Notes: a model not told the origin generated them from the sequence alone. DNA of 64,000 bases from JAFGLZ01 sp964622545 (GCA_964622545.1 CAZUQM010000038.1:1-64000), one strand, 5' to 3'; numbered from the stretch's first letter, positions 33,908-43,958 are shown. A program made the numbers and translations.

Positions 33908-35899
33908 CTACGACGGATCAGGAGCCGGAAGGCTCGTGGGATCATTTCCGCTTGTCCGTTTCAGAAGCCGCCTGGCCTCCAACAGCCTCCTTCGCAAGGT
34001 TTCGTGCGTGGGATGCAGCTCGGCGAGGGTCTGAAACATGACCGCGGCGGCCTTCAGCGACTGCCTATCCCTCCTCGCCTTGCCGTAGGCGAGCGTGGCC
34101 TCGGCCACGTCAAGATTCACCTGGGAGCCCGCTCGACGGAGCATCAGCTTCATCGCCTGATCGGCTGAGGGTAGATCGTTCGCCTTGACAAAAGCCTGAA
34201 CCATCGACGCTAGCAGCAGCGGGCCGACCGGCTCGTCCCGATCCAGTATCCTTCGGCCGTAGTGAGCGGCTTTGTCAAGGTTCGTCTGATCTCTGTAATA
34301 GGTGAAGAGGCACGTCATCGCCCAGGGATGAAGGGCATGGTCGTAGCTGTCGTCGGCCAAGGCCCTCTCGATATCCTTGATGGCCTCGGCCATCAGGTCG
34401 TCCCGCCCCGCGGCGCCGCAGGCACCGGCATAGCTGAACAGCATGTAGTCGTGTGCGGGCGGACGGTAGCCGAACCAGTTGACGTTGGCGAGGATCGCCA
34501 AGGCCGCCGCCAGCCCACATCGCCCGGCCACGCGTCGGAGGTCACGTCGCCCTGCAACGCGTTGGGCCGTGTCGATGAGGGCCCAGGCTACCAACGGCAT
34601 GAGCAGATAGACGAAGGGGAGTCGATAGCGTGCGTTGACCACGAAGAACGCCCCCGGCAAGGCCAGCGTGAGGATCATGGCCATGTAGTAGACGGCCGGG
34701 GCCGACAGCCTCTCGCGATAGGCGAGCATGACGAAGCCGACCACCCCGATGGGCCCGATGATGCCGAAGTGCAGCCAGCTTAGCGTGCTGAGTAGACCGC
34801 TGAAGCGGAGCAGGTAGTTCAGGTCCTTGTTGCTGGGGTACTCGTAGGCGTTGAAGATCCAGCAGAGGCGTTTGAGGGTGTCACGGGCGAACTTGCCGGG
34901 ATACCGTCGCAGGTAGTCCATCGTCAGGCGGACGTAGAACCTCTCGGCCTCGGCGTAGGTCGGCGAACCGCCCATGTGTTTCGCCGCATAGAGATAAGCC
35001 GCCTGGAAGCCTTCGTCCCATTTGACCCAAGGATCGTTGAGGTCGAGACCCGGATTGCTTTGCCGCAAGTCGACCTTGGGCGAGATCGCGTTCTTGCCGT
35101 CCGAGGTGGGGTTGTTGGCCACGTAGAGGTTGTAGCCTCCGAAGAACGCGATCAAGACGGGGTCGTTGGCCACAACGGCGTTGCGGATGGTGACCGGCGC
35201 GATCGCGCCCGTCGTACCGAGCAAGAGCAGCAGGGCACGGACCGCGCCGAACCGGAGCCAGCCCGATGGTCTGGCCGACTCGGCGGCTTGGCGTTGCCTC
35301 GACACCAGAAGAATCAGTACCCCGCACACCGGCGCGAAGGCGAGGATGTTCGGTCGCGTGATCGCGCCGAGCCCAATCAGCAAACCGGCCAGGAGCCATT
35401 TGCCCAGGGACCTGTCGTCCACGGCCACCAGGACGTACGCCAGGAGCAGGTACATCAGACAGGCCAGCGAGACGTCGAGCAGCTCGGCGCTGAAGAAGAT
35501 GAACGTCCAGAAGACGCTTGCGAGGATGCCGGCGAGCACGGCCACGCCGAAGGACAGCAGGCGGTCGGCGATCGCGTAGACCAAAACGGGGCAGAGGCTC
35601 ACCAGGCAGATCTGCACGATGCGGGCACGGTCCGTGTCCACGCCCACGAGGCGGTAGAGCATGCCGAGGGCGTACGAATAGAACGGGGCCTTGACCGGCG
35701 CGTTGGGGGGGAGGGCCCCCTCGCAGACGGCCACGGCTACCTCGTGCTGGGACCGCTCGTCCAACATGATGAAGTGATACAGCGGGTTGTCGTGGGCATC
35801 CCAGACATAGCCGAGGCGCAGGGCCAAGGCCAGCACATAGACCGCCAAGGCTCCGAGCCACCAGGTGCGTCGACGGACTGGGTTGGGGGCTGATTTCAT
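33908..35899 (-). CDS. GT39-like membrane glycosyltransferase with TPR-like tail
   Basis: This 663-aa protein has an N-terminal helix, then the loop ending LDERSQHEVAVAVCEG, whose acidic pair is the usual catalytic spot of ArnT/PMT-type (GT-C) glycosyltransferases. About ten more helices follow to near residue 470. The last 170 residues are soluble, with tetratricopeptide-like helices (LDKAAHYGRRILDRDEPVG, LPSADQAMKLMLRRAGSQVNLDV). It may transfer a sugar from a polyprenyl carrier. ATG 35899 is used; ATG 35947 would add 16 residues. It is divergent from the radical SAM gene. Confidence 0.75.
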   Translation of the reverse strand: MKSAPNPVRRRTWWLGALAVYVLALALRLGYVWDAHDNPLYHFIMLDERSQHEVAVAVCEGALPPNAPVKAPFYSYALGMLYRLVGVDTDRARIVQICLVSLCPVLVYAIADRLLSFGVAVLAGILASVFWTFIFFSAELLDVSLACLMYLLLAYVLVAVDDRSLGKWLLAGLLIGLGAITRPNILAFAPVCGVLILLVSRQRQAAESARPSGWLRFGAVRALLLLLGTTGAIAPVTIRNAVVANDPVLIAFFGGYNLYVANNPTSDGKNAISPKVDLRQSNPGLDLNDPWVKWDEGFQAAYLYAAKHMGGSPTYAEAERFYVRLTMDYLRRYPGKFARDTLKRLCWIFNAYEYPSNKDLNYLLRFSGLLSTLSWLHFGIIGPIGVVGFVMLAYRERLSAPAVYYMAMILTLALPGAFFVVNARYRLPFVYLLMPLVAWALIDTAQRVAGRRDLRRVAGRCGLAAALAILANVNWFGYRPPAHDYMLFSYAGACGAAGRDDLMAEAIKDIERALADDSYDHALHPWAMTCLFTYYRDQTNLDKAAHYGRRILDRDEPVGPLLLASMVQAFVKANDLPSADQAMKLMLRRAGSQVNLDVAEATLAYGKARRDRQSLKAAAVMFQTLAELHPTHETLRRRLLEARRLLKRTSGNDPTSLPAPDPS

Positions 35900-36338
35900 G
35901 GGCCGTGCAAGCTCACTCTCGATCGGGTTCCTGGCCAGGACCACCATTATGAGGATATGCGGTCGCGGGATCGAGGGACAGGGACGTCGGATCGGCCGGA
36001 TCTGCGGCGTTGCCGGTGTTGAGCTGGGGCGCTCCGGATAGTAACCCTTCACACGGTCATGAGTTCGGGTGCGGTCTTGCCTTTTTGGCTCCAACGGCGT
36101 AGGCTTGTTCTCTTGTAGGCGGGCTAGGCAAGATGCCCAGCCTGGAAGCCGCCAGCTTGGCGCGGTGCTTGGCGGGCTGACGGAACCCAAGGACAACCTA
36201 CGGCCGTGACTCCGGGCATGGGACGGATCGGTTCCCGCCTCCACGGAGTTTCTCCTGCTCTGGACGGAATCCAAAAGGGTGAGGGCCCCTTAGGGGCAGG
36301 GACCACAGCAGGGCTTGACCGAATCACAGGAACCCGAG
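35900..36338. other. Divergent intergenic region
   Basis: This 439-bp region between divergent genes (GT39-like to the left, radical SAM to the right) contains no gene I can support. Short inverted repeats such as GAGGGCCCCTTAGGGGC near 36280 are seen, but no matched promoter boxes were recognised. Confidence 0.4.
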
Positions 36339-38132
36339 ATGGAACGTCCACTTCGAGATCGCGACGACGCCTTCGTACCCGTCGGTGAGTTTCTCGACAC
36401 GAATCGCCGCATCGCCAGGCATCGGGACCTGGCCGAGATGCCCGTCGGTGTCTTCTACGCCTTCGACTACCGGACGCGCGTGGGGCCGTATAGCTACATC
36501 GATCGCTATCTGCCGCCGGCCGGTGCGCTGCAACTCGGCGGGACGATGAAGAACGCCGGCTTCGATCGGACGCGCGTCGTCCTCCAGCAGTGGTCGCCGA
36601 GGGTTCGACCCAGCCGGAGCCGGATTGACGGCCGACCGCTCCAGATCGTCATGATCTCGGCCATGCAGATCCACAGCGAGCCGGCGTACAAGCTCGTGGC
36701 GGATGCGTGCAAGCTGGAGGCGTCGGAGCGGCCTCTGATCGTGGTGGGCGGTCCCAAGCCGACCTACGAGCCGTGGGACTTCTTCGACCCGTCGGGCGGT
36801 CCGAGCGCGGATGTGGCGGTCACGGGCGAGGCCTTCGTCTTCATGCAACTGCTCGAGCGCCTCCTGGCCGAGCGGGGTCGGGACGAGTCGCTGCGGCAGG
36901 CCTTCCACCGGATGCGGCTTGAGGATCAGTTCAGCGACATCCCCGGTCTGGTCTACAAGGGGGAGGGCGAGTTGGACGGCCATCCGCGGCTGGTTGCCAC
37001 GGAGGTGCCTCGCGTCATCCAGGATCTGGACGAGTTCCCCTCGCCGACGGTGGCGCTTCGGTTGTTGGAGCCGCCTCACCGGCGGCACGAGATGGCCACG
37101 CAGCCCCTGCCGCGGGAGAAGGTGCGTCGTTACGTGAGCGTCGTACCCCTGCTGACGACCCAGGGCTGTCGGTTGAGCTGCCCCTATTGCCCGATCCCCG
37201 CGTACAACCACAGACAGTTTCGCCACAAGAGCCCCGAGGGCGTTCGGCAGGAGATCCAGGACGTGGCGGAGGATTTCGGGGTCACGAAGTTCTTCGGCAC
37301 CGACGACAACTTCTTCAACAAGCGGCAGGTCACGGAGGATATCTTCCGCGGCATGGCGGAGGGTCGCATCAACGGGCGCAAGTTCCGCGACACGGTTTTC
37401 TTCGGCACCGAGGCCACGCTGACGGACGTCTATCGGCATCAGGACCTGCTGGATCTCGGCCGGGAGGGCGGCTTGCAGGCGCTCTGGTTCGGCATCGAGG
37501 ACATGACGGCGGGTCTGGTTCGCAAGGGGCAGTCGGCCCAGAAGGTCGAGGAGCTCTTCCCGGTGTTGCGGTCGAAGGGCATCTTCCCCATGCCGATGCT
37601 GATGTACCACGACGACCAGCGCCTTTACGCGGGCAACCGTCTGAGCGGCATCATGGACCAGGTTCGGTTCTTGCGCGATCACGGGGCGGCGACCGTCCAG
37701 GTCACGTCGCTGATGCCGATGGTCGGCAGCAAGCTGTACGAGGTGTTGTTCGACCAGGGCGTTGTCGTCAGCCAGGTCGGCAGCCGGAAGGTGGCCGACT
37801 ACCTCTATGACGGAAACCATGTCATCGCGTCACGGCACGCGTTCCCGTTCCAGCGCCAGATGGACATCTTTCGGGCCTACTACGCGTTCTACAATCCGAT
37901 GACCATGCTGCGGAAGCTGGCCAGGCTCGGGGACCGGACGTATCGTCATGAGGTTATCTTCCAGATCACGGGCATGATCACCGTGTTCCAGTCGTTCTAC
38001 CGCTCCCTCGGCTGGCTGAATCAACTGATGTGGGGCAAGATCCGGACGTACCGTGAACCGCCGAAGCCGATCTGGCGGATCGTTCCCCCCAAAGACCCGT
38101 CCGACCACTACCAGCGCAGCAAGAGCGCGTAG
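36339..38132 (+). CDS. B12-binding-like radical SAM protein
   Basis: This 597-aa protein has an N-terminal domain (about 90-190) with ADVAVTGEAFVF and IVVGGPKPTYE like cobalamin-binding folds, then the radical SAM core with Cys277, Cys281 and Cys284 (C-x3-C-x2-C within CRLSCPYCP), and SPYCPIPAYNHRQF-like contacts. The C-terminal half holds a long helical region (about 500-580). The reaction is unknown; such proteins often methylate or rearrange unactivated carbons. ATG 36339 with GGAA upstream is preferred; the TTG at 36315 is possible. Confidence 0.8.
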   Translation: MERPLRDRDDAFVPVGEFLDTNRRIARHRDLAEMPVGVFYAFDYRTRVGPYSYIDRYLPPAGALQLGGTMKNAGFDRTRVVLQQWSPRVRPSRSRIDGRPLQIVMISAMQIHSEPAYKLVADACKLEASERPLIVVGGPKPTYEPWDFFDPSGGPSADVAVTGEAFVFMQLLERLLAERGRDESLRQAFHRMRLEDQFSDIPGLVYKGEGELDGHPRLVATEVPRVIQDLDEFPSPTVALRLLEPPHRRHEMATQPLPREKVRRYVSVVPLLTTQGCRLSCPYCPIPAYNHRQFRHKSPEGVRQEIQDVAEDFGVTKFFGTDDNFFNKRQVTEDIFRGMAEGRINGRKFRDTVFFGTEATLTDVYRHQDLLDLGREGGLQALWFGIEDMTAGLVRKGQSAQKVEELFPVLRSKGIFPMPMLMYHDDQRLYAGNRLSGIMDQVRFLRDHGAATVQVTSLMPMVGSKLYEVLFDQGVVVSQVGSRKVADYLYDGNHVIASRHAFPFQRQMDIFRAYYAFYNPMTMLRKLARLGDRTYRHEVIFQITGMITVFQSFYRSLGWLNQLMWGKIRTYREPPKPIWRIVPPKDPSDHYQRSKSA

Positions 38133-38222
38133 CGCCGCCGGCGCAGATCCAACGGCCTGGCGCCGGTACCCTCGGTTCAGCCCGTGGCGTGCCCCGCGTG
38201 CTGGACTTTCTTCGATCTCCTC

Positions 38223-39182
38223 TTATCCCGTCTGAACCTGTGGCCGATTTACGCTCTCCAAGGCGTCTAGCAGTCCCCGCATGTATCCGACCGCCCAGAG
38301 CCGACCGAGCATGGTGTAGCCCGGCTCGCCGTCGTCCTCCCCGACGAGTTGGGGGACGTGGTCGGGCCGCATGGGGCCGTCGAAGCCGACGTCGCGGTAG
38401 GCCCGCATCGCCCGGAACATGTCGGTCGGGCCGGTGTCGTGGAACGTCTCGACGAACCGCTCGGCGGAGCCGCGGATGTCGCGAAAGTGCACGTAGTGGA
38501 TATGCTCGGCGAAGCGGCGGATGGTCGCGGGCAGGTCGACGCCCATCTCGAGGAAACACCCCTGACAGAAGCAGATGCCGTTGGCTGGGCTCGGGACCAT
38601 GGCGACGACCCGCTCGAAGGCGTCGGGGCTGGTGATGATTCGCGTCACGCCGCGAAGGGGCGAGACGGGCGGATCGTCGGCGTGGAGGGCGAGCTTGACG
38701 CCGGCGGCCTCGGCCACGGGCACCACGCGCTCGAGGAAGTAGCGCAGGTGGTCCCACATCTGCTCTTCGGTCTGCGGCGGCACGGGGTCGATGGGCAGGC
38801 TCTCGGCCTGGTCGATGTCGAAGCCGCTAACCCGGGCCCCGCCCCGTTCCGGGAGGGTGAAGGAGGTCCGCGACCAGTCGCTACCGGCCATGAAGTTGTA
38901 GCAGAGCACCTCGACGCCGGTATGGCCCATGTTGCGGATCAGCTCGCTGATGGCGTCGATCTCCTCGTCGCGGCCTGACGCGCCGATCTTGATGTGGTCC
39001 ATCGGCACGTAGCCCTCGATGACGGACAGACGGAGGCGGACTGCGGCGACGCGATCGCGCAAGGCTCGGAGCTCGGCGGGATCCTGCCCCGGGTATCGGG
39101 CGACGACGTCGGTGGCGCCGACCTGGGCGGCGAGTTGGAGGTTTTCGTCGGTCATGGGTGTGACGACCAGCGTGATTCGCAT
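38223..39182 (-). CDS. uxuA: Mannonate dehydratase (UxuA-like)
   Basis: This 319-aa TIM-barrel enzyme converts D-mannonate to 2-keto-3-deoxygluconate. Family features include CYNFMAGSDWSRT near 94-106, LALHADDPPVSPLRG near 160, GICFCQGCFLEMG with metal-binding Cys near 193-205, and YVHFRDIRG. It is shorter than the Escherichia coli enzyme (394 aa), like many short planctomycete members. The isomerase and kinase of the pathway are not adjacent. It fits with the DgoD-like gene for sugar-acid use. Confidence 0.85.
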   Translation of the reverse strand: MRITLVVTPMTDENLQLAAQVGATDVVARYPGQDPAELRALRDRVAAVRLRLSVIEGYVPMDHIKIGASGRDEEIDAISELIRNMGHTGVEVLCYNFMAGSDWSRTSFTLPERGGARVSGFDIDQAESLPIDPVPPQTEEQMWDHLRYFLERVVPVAEAAGVKLALHADDPPVSPLRGVTRIITSPDAFERVVAMVPSPANGICFCQGCFLEMGVDLPATIRRFAEHIHYVHFRDIRGSAERFVETFHDTGPTDMFRAMRAYRDVGFDGPMRPDHVPQLVGEDDGEPGYTMLGRLWAVGYMRGLLDALESVNRPQVQTG

Positions 39183-39272
39183 GGCGGGTCCTCTCCGTGC
39201 GGGGCGCGCGTTCGGGTAGAGCGGAATCGACCCTCAAAGGTAGCACCCGTTGTGGCCCCACGGCAAACACAG

Positions 39273-39304
39273 ACGGGCCGATCACCTCGAGGTGACCGAC
39301 CCGT
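39273..39304 (-). terminator. Possible terminator after the secreted protein gene
   Basis: ACGGGCCGATCACCTCG and the mirror ending GGTGACCGACCCGT form a 14-bp imperfect stem; on the minus strand it is followed by CTGTGTTTG. The T tract is weak. Confidence 0.45.
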
Positions 39305-39369
39305 GATGTGTCTTGCAGGCGCTCAGCACCAAGCTGCCCATGCGGCCGCGCCCAGCGCGTTCCTGCGTC

Positions 39370-41163
39370 TCAGCCGCGCCGCCGACGTCGTGCGACGAGA
39401 CCGGCCGTCAGGCCCATCACGACCAGGAGTGGCAGGGCGGCATCGATGCCGCTGCCGCACTTGAAGGTGGCCTCGACCTGGCGATCGGCCATCATGGTGA
39501 TCGTCGTGCTCAGGTTGGCATCGAGCACGGCGTGGGTCTCATCGCCCGGGAAGTTCGGGTCGAAGATCTTCCAATGGTGGAAGACCTTGTCCGGGTTCGG
39601 CTGGGCGGTCAGGACCACCTCGGTGCCGGCCTCGAAGGTCATGTTGTTGGCGTCGGCCGGCTCGGGGTCGATCGTGATCTGACCGAACTGCGGGTTCACC
39701 TGGGTGAGCGCGAGGGCGTACATCCGCTCGTAGTCGAGCCCGGACATGTTCCAACTGATGTTGACCTGGCCGGAGACGATGTCCCACGGCAGGTTGAACA
39801 CGGGCAGGCTCCAATCCAACCAGAGGAACTCGACGTAGATGGACGGGTAGGCCGTCAGCGTCGCCGTCATGTCCAGGATCTCGTTGTAGGAGGCCTGCTC
39901 GTGGTAGCCGTCGGGTCCGATGGAGACGGGCAGGACCTGTCCCTCCGACTGAAAGCGGTTGCCGTCGGTCACGGTGATCGATTCGGCGGTCATCTCGCCG
40001 CTGGCGCTGAAGGAGGCGTCGATGGAGACGCCGCCGCCGAGGCCCGGGATGTCGATCAGGTTGGCGAGCAGGATCTCCACGAGGTCGACGTTGACGATGT
40101 TTTCACGACCGGTCGCGTCGGACACGGTCACGGACGAGTCGAGCAGGAACGACGAGAAGGTGGCCTGGTCGTAGACCCTCAGATCGAACTGGGGCACGTA
40201 GGGGATGTCGAACGTGAACGGGTCGAAGAGGTAGATGTCGATCGAGCCCTGGGCGGACAGCTCGGCGCCCAGATCGATGGACAGATCACCCGAGCCCGAG
40301 CCGACCTGCAGCTCGGAGGCGCCGTGGTCAAGGACGAACTCGCCCTCGACGTGGCTGAACACGTCGGCGCCGGCGCCCATGTCGATGCGGATCTGGATGG
40401 GGAAGCCGCCCGGCTCCTCGTTGTCGCCCGGCCACCACTTGGTGTCCCAGCTCCAGCTCAGGCCGGTCAGGTCGCCGTCGAAGCTGACCCCGTCACCCGT
40501 GAAGGGACCGACCGACTCCGGCTCGGCGCCCCCCGCGGCCTCGCGGGCCTTAGCGATCGGCTTGGCCTTGGGACGGGCCGGCTGGATGGCCTCCTCGGCC
40601 GGCTCTTGGTCCACGTACTCGAAGACCTGGACGATGACCAGATCCTTTTCCGGAGAGGTCGTTGTCGAGATCCTCGGCTTGTCGGTGCGCTGTCCGCCGT
40701 CGATCACCGGGTAGACCCGCGTCCTGGCCAGCACCTTGCCCGCGGAGGTGGCGGTCAGCTCGAGCGGCGCTTCGGCCGTGGCCGGCTCGGACCATGCCAT
40801 GACGCCCTGTTTTCCGGCGGCCTCAAACGCGGCCGAGGACCGCTTGCCGGCGGCCTTCTTCTTGGCCACCATCGTCCGTGCCTGGACGGTGAAGCCGGGA
40901 TAAGCGAAGCCCTGCTCGCCGAGACGAACCAAGCTGCGCTCGGTCGGGGCGGTCGGATCGCTCTCGAAGCCGAGCACCTCGACGGTGCCCTTCTCCTTGG
41001 CGATCTGCTCGAGCTCGGCCAGCGTCAGGTCCGTCCCGCCGTCGACCTTGGCGGTGTAGAGGCGCGCGTACGATAGCTCGGCCGCGGCCGAGAAACCCGT
41101 CGACACCAGTACGATGAACGCTATCAGACCCCACAACCTCTCCGTGCAACCCTTGCGGTACAT
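39370..41163 (-). CDS. Large secreted protein with InlB-like repeat and Cys/Arg C-terminal signal
   Basis: This 597-aa protein has a signal peptide (WGLIAFIVLVSTGFSAAAE), a long beta-rich body with repeated Asp/Gly strands, and a C-terminal InlB-type repeat (GTEVVLTAQPNPDK, FHHWKIFDPNFPGD) followed by FKCGSG, a hydrophobic helix and RRRRR. The body has no recognised catalytic motif; it is Glu/Asp/Ser-rich, suggesting an extracellular calcium-binding or structural role. The tail is shared with the proteins at 15844 and 54716. It has a downstream stem-loop at 39273. Confidence 0.7.
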   Translation of the reverse strand: MYRKGCTERLWGLIAFIVLVSTGFSAAAELSYARLYTAKVDGGTDLTLAELEQIAKEKGTVEVLGFESDPTAPTERSLVRLGEQGFAYPGFTVQARTMVAKKKAAGKRSSAAFEAAGKQGVMAWSEPATAEAPLELTATSAGKVLARTRVYPVIDGGQRTDKPRISTTTSPEKDLVIVQVFEYVDQEPAEEAIQPARPKAKPIAKAREAAGGAEPESVGPFTGDGVSFDGDLTGLSWSWDTKWWPGDNEEPGGFPIQIRIDMGAGADVFSHVEGEFVLDHGASELQVGSGSGDLSIDLGAELSAQGSIDIYLFDPFTFDIPYVPQFDLRVYDQATFSSFLLDSSVTVSDATGRENIVNVDLVEILLANLIDIPGLGGGVSIDASFSASGEMTAESITVTDGNRFQSEGQVLPVSIGPDGYHEQASYNEILDMTATLTAYPSIYVEFLWLDWSLPVFNLPWDIVSGQVNISWNMSGLDYERMYALALTQVNPQFGQITIDPEPADANNMTFEAGTEVVLTAQPNPDKVFHHWKIFDPNFPGDETHAVLDANLSTTITMMADRQVEATFKCGSGIDAALPLLVVMGLTAGLVARRRRRG

Positions 41164-41614
41164 GATCGGCCCCTTTGCCTACTCCGAAGTCCCCTGAAAC
41201 CCCTGAAGAAGAGATGCTGCCGCCCCTCCAGATCCGAGCACGCTGCGGCGCTGCCTAGGCTGATAAGACCATATAGCCGACAGAGGCATCCGCCGCTTTC
41301 ATGTTACCAGCGACTAACAGGACGGTCCAGAAGCTTATGTTCGGGTCTTCCCTCTAGGCGAGGCTGAGGTGCCGTGGGCTAGATCCCACGTCGTTTTACT
41401 CAAAGGTTCGGGCCTTTGCTCGTGGAGCGCGTCGAAGCCGAGCAAAAGGCTGTGTTTAAGAACTAGTTCATCATGAACCAATAAGGCACGCCATCGCCAA
41501 CGAAAAATCGCGCTTGCATTGGGCAAGGCGTTCACTTATCCAAGCGGCTTTAGGAATAGGAGACGCCAGCCCGCACAAGGGCTATAATCTACTGGGCTTT
41601 GGAGCATCTAGCGC
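41164..41614. other. Intergenic region upstream of the 71-aa gene
   Basis: No gene is seen in this stretch. A perfect -10 box TATAAT occurs at 41583-41588, 27 bases before the 41615 start; a -35 hexamer is not obvious at 17-18 bp. Confidence 0.4.
41583..41588 (+). promoter_or_regulatory. TATAAT -10 box for the small gene at 41615
   Basis: A perfect consensus -10 hexamer stands 27 bases before ATG 41615. The -35 position (GAGACG) is weak, so this is a partial promoter match only. Confidence 0.35.
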
Positions 41615-41830
41615 ATGCAGTCAGCAGAGGAACTCATACGTCTTTCGCAACTCGTTCGCGTGACGGCCACCGCGCTGCTCAAGCATTTACGGGAAGAGGC
41701 AAGCGGAAGCGAGACCCTCCAGGTCGATGCGGACGATTACGAGACCGCCAAGCGGGAGTTGGGTATGGCCTTCCAGGCGCTGGTTCGCGCCGCGCACGCC
41801 TTGGGCATCGAGCAGAAGCCTCGGGCCTAG
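41615..41830 (+). CDS. Small hypothetical protein
   Basis: This 71-aa protein reads MQSAEELIRLSQLVRV, with an amphipathic helix-rich, soluble composition (VDADDYETAKRELGMAFQALVRAAHALG). It resembles no family I recognise. GGAG lies about 11 bases before the ATG, and a perfect -10 box lies 27 bases upstream. Codon use looks like the neighbours. It faces the nucleotidyltransferase gene in the convergent orientation. Confidence 0.5.
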   Translation: MQSAEELIRLSQLVRVTATALLKHLREEASGSETLQVDADDYETAKRELGMAFQALVRAAHALGIEQKPRA

Positions 41831-42097
41831 CGCACCCACTTCATGTAAGCGATTTCCCCCTTGAACCGTACTGAACGGTACCTATCCCCGTTGCTGGGGC
41901 GTACCGTCGATGAGGCAAGCAAGCGGGTCGCGGGGCGGGCGTTGGGGCGAGGCCGTTGCACCAGGTGCCCACCAGGCCGTGACTTCCTGACGATTCCTTG
42001 CCGAGTAGATCGAGGCCGTACCGCGCGCTAACCGCTGCGACAAGGCCGGGGCGTCCGCCGGGGCAGGCACGCCTCAAAGGTATCGTGATCGGTTCGG

Positions 42098-42847
42098 TCA
42101 GGTCCCTATGTCTTGCCAACGCTGGCGGGCCTCTTCGAGCTGTTCGAGGGTGCCGATGTCGAACCAGACGGCGTCCTTGCCGGCATAGGCATAGCCGTAG
42201 ACGTCGGTCTTGTCGTGGAGCCATTCGACGAACTCGCCGGTCTTGTCGGCGGAATTGCCTTCGGCCAGGTAGTCGGCGAGCAACTGATGACACTCGGCCC
42301 GGTAGGCGTAGATGCCGATGGACGCGAGGGTCGAGGAGGGGTTCTCGGGCTTCTCGACGAAGCCGACCACCTTGAGGTCGTCGGTGACCGTGGGGATGCC
42401 GTAGAGCTTGGCTGTCTCGAGCGAGCCGACGTCGTAGAGGGCGAGCATGTTGCCGCGCTTTTGGAAGGCCTCCAGCATCGGCTCGAGCGAGAAGGTGAAC
42501 AGGTTATCGCCGTTGATCATGAGGAAGTCGTCGGAGAGGCCCTTCTCCTTCGAGACGAAGTGGACGTCGCCCATCGAGCCGAGGCGATCGTCGTTGGTGG
42601 TCGTACCGTCGTTGACGACGATCAGCTCGAGGCCGGGGAAGGAGACCTCGGCGGTCCAGGTCTCGAAGTTCCCGGTGAACTTGTCGTTGGTGGCGATGAA
42701 GACCCGTCGGACCTGGGTGCCCACGAGCTTGTCGAGGATGTGGCCGAGGATGGGCTTGCCGCCGACCTCGAGCAGGGGCTTGGGCGTGGTCAGGGTTAGC
42801 GGTTGAAGCCGTGTCGCGTAGCCGGCACAGAGAACGATGCAGTCCAT
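42098..42847 (-). CDS. Sugar-phosphate nucleotidyltransferase
   Basis: This 249-aa GT-A fold enzyme has the nucleotide-binding start CAGYATRLQPLTLTTPKPLLEVGGKP (residues 7-32), the metal-coordinating INGDN at about 111 and the FVEKPEN loop near 166. It makes an NDP-sugar or carries out a first sugar-1-phosphate activation step. The short length indicates a single-domain enzyme without a C-terminal hexapeptide domain. Sugar identity cannot be told. Confidence 0.85.
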   Translation of the reverse strand: MDCIVLCAGYATRLQPLTLTTPKPLLEVGGKPILGHILDKLVGTQVRRVFIATNDKFTGNFETWTAEVSFPGLELIVVNDGTTTNDDRLGSMGDVHFVSKEKGLSDDFLMINGDNLFTFSLEPMLEAFQKRGNMLALYDVGSLETAKLYGIPTVTDDLKVVGFVEKPENPSSTLASIGIYAYRAECHQLLADYLAEGNSADKTGEFVEWLHDKTDVYGYAYAGKDAVWFDIGTLEQLEEARQRWQDIGT

Positions 42848-43007
42848 GGGGCACCTTTCGTTAGTCGCTATCGGGGTTCGTAACGGAGACCGGTCTCTTC
42901 AGGTTTCCAGGCCTTAGGGTGTGGGCTCTTGGAATCGCGCCCTGCCTCCACGCCCAACCTTGAGATTCGACGATACCGGAGAGTGCGGGTGGGTTCAACG
43001 ATCCGCT

Positions 43008-43958
43008 TCACGCGTTGAGCCGGTTCATCATCAGGTCGAGCATCTTGTCCGGAAAGCCGGGTGGCGTTTCGTGGCCCATGAAATCGTGCACCTCGATTTG
43101 CTTGTCGGCGACGATGTGGTTGTAGGCCGCGAAGATGCCCGACGGCGGGCAGACGTCGTCCCACAACCCGGCGGTCATGACCGTCTCGCACGTGATGCGG
43201 TCGGCGAGATTCATGCAGTCGACGTAGCTGAGCGTCCGCCATGATTGCTCGGCCGTCTCGGGCCGCAAGCGCATCCAGTCGGCCACCTCGGTGTACGGTC
43301 CCAGAGGAGTGATGTCGACCGACCGTCGGAAGTGGCAGAGGAAGGGCACCTCGGCGACCGCGAGCTTCGGCCGATCGCATAAGGCGGCCGCCGCGAGCGT
43401 CAGCGCGCCTCCCTGACTCTTGCCCGTGATGGCGATGCGGTCGGGGTCGACGCCGTCCTGCTCGGCCATGACGTCGAGGGCGCGGACGCAGTCGGTATAG
43501 ACGTAGCGGTAGTAGTAGCGCCGGGGGTCCTCGATGCCCTGGGTCATGAAGCCGGGTCGGTGTCCGCCGGGGTAGACCGCCCCGTCGGTGCTGTTGCCCG
43601 ATTGGCCGCGACAGTCGACGCTGAGGACGGCCAGGCCCTGGGAGGCCCAGGGGAGCATCTCGAACGGGCTCGGACCGCGTCCGCTGTAGCCGTGGTAGAA
43701 GACGATCGCAGGGAGCCGGCCGCCGGCGTCCGGCCTCATCAGGTAGCAGAACACGGTGCCGCCGTCGAAGCCGTTCAGTCGGACCTCGGACAACTCGACG
43801 CCGCGGGCCGGGTAGTCGGTGGCCGTGAGTTCGGCCTGCAATGGCTGATTTCGGCTGGCCTCGAGTGTCTCGGACCAGAAGGCGTCGAAGTCGTCGGCCT
43901 TGGTCTGGGCGGGTTTGTAGTGCCGCAGCTCCTCGAGCGGCATGTCGATGGACGGCAT
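43008..43958 (-). CDS. CE7-type acetyl xylan esterase / cephalosporin deacetylase-like
   Basis: This 316-aa alpha/beta hydrolase begins MPSIDMPLEELRHYKP and matches carbohydrate esterase family 7: CRGQSGNS at 116-123, nucleophile Ser181 in GKSQGG, and the late His in MGHETPPG. CE7 enzymes deacetylate xylooligosaccharides and cephalosporins. AGGAG lies seven bases upstream of ATG 43958. It is cytosolic, lacking a signal peptide. The family fits the other polysaccharide-utilising genes. Confidence 0.85.
   Translation of the reverse strand: MPSIDMPLEELRHYKPAQTKADDFDAFWSETLEASRNQPLQAELTATDYPARGVELSEVRLNGFDGGTVFCYLMRPDAGGRLPAIVFYHGYSGRGPSPFEMLPWASQGLAVLSVDCRGQSGNSTDGAVYPGGHRPGFMTQGIEDPRRYYYRYVYTDCVRALDVMAEQDGVDPDRIAITGKSQGGALTLAAAALCDRPKLAVAEVPFLCHFRRSVDITPLGPYTEVADWMRLRPETAEQSWRTLSYVDCMNLADRITCETVMTAGLWDDVCPPSGIFAAYNHIVADKQIEVHDFMGHETPPGFPDKMLDLMMNRLNA

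Noticed and set aside
39313..41076. A 587-codon plus-strand frame opposite the large secreted protein
   Set aside because: It is Val/Gly/Leu-rich shadow coding with no family, opposite a protein with signal peptide and sorting tail.
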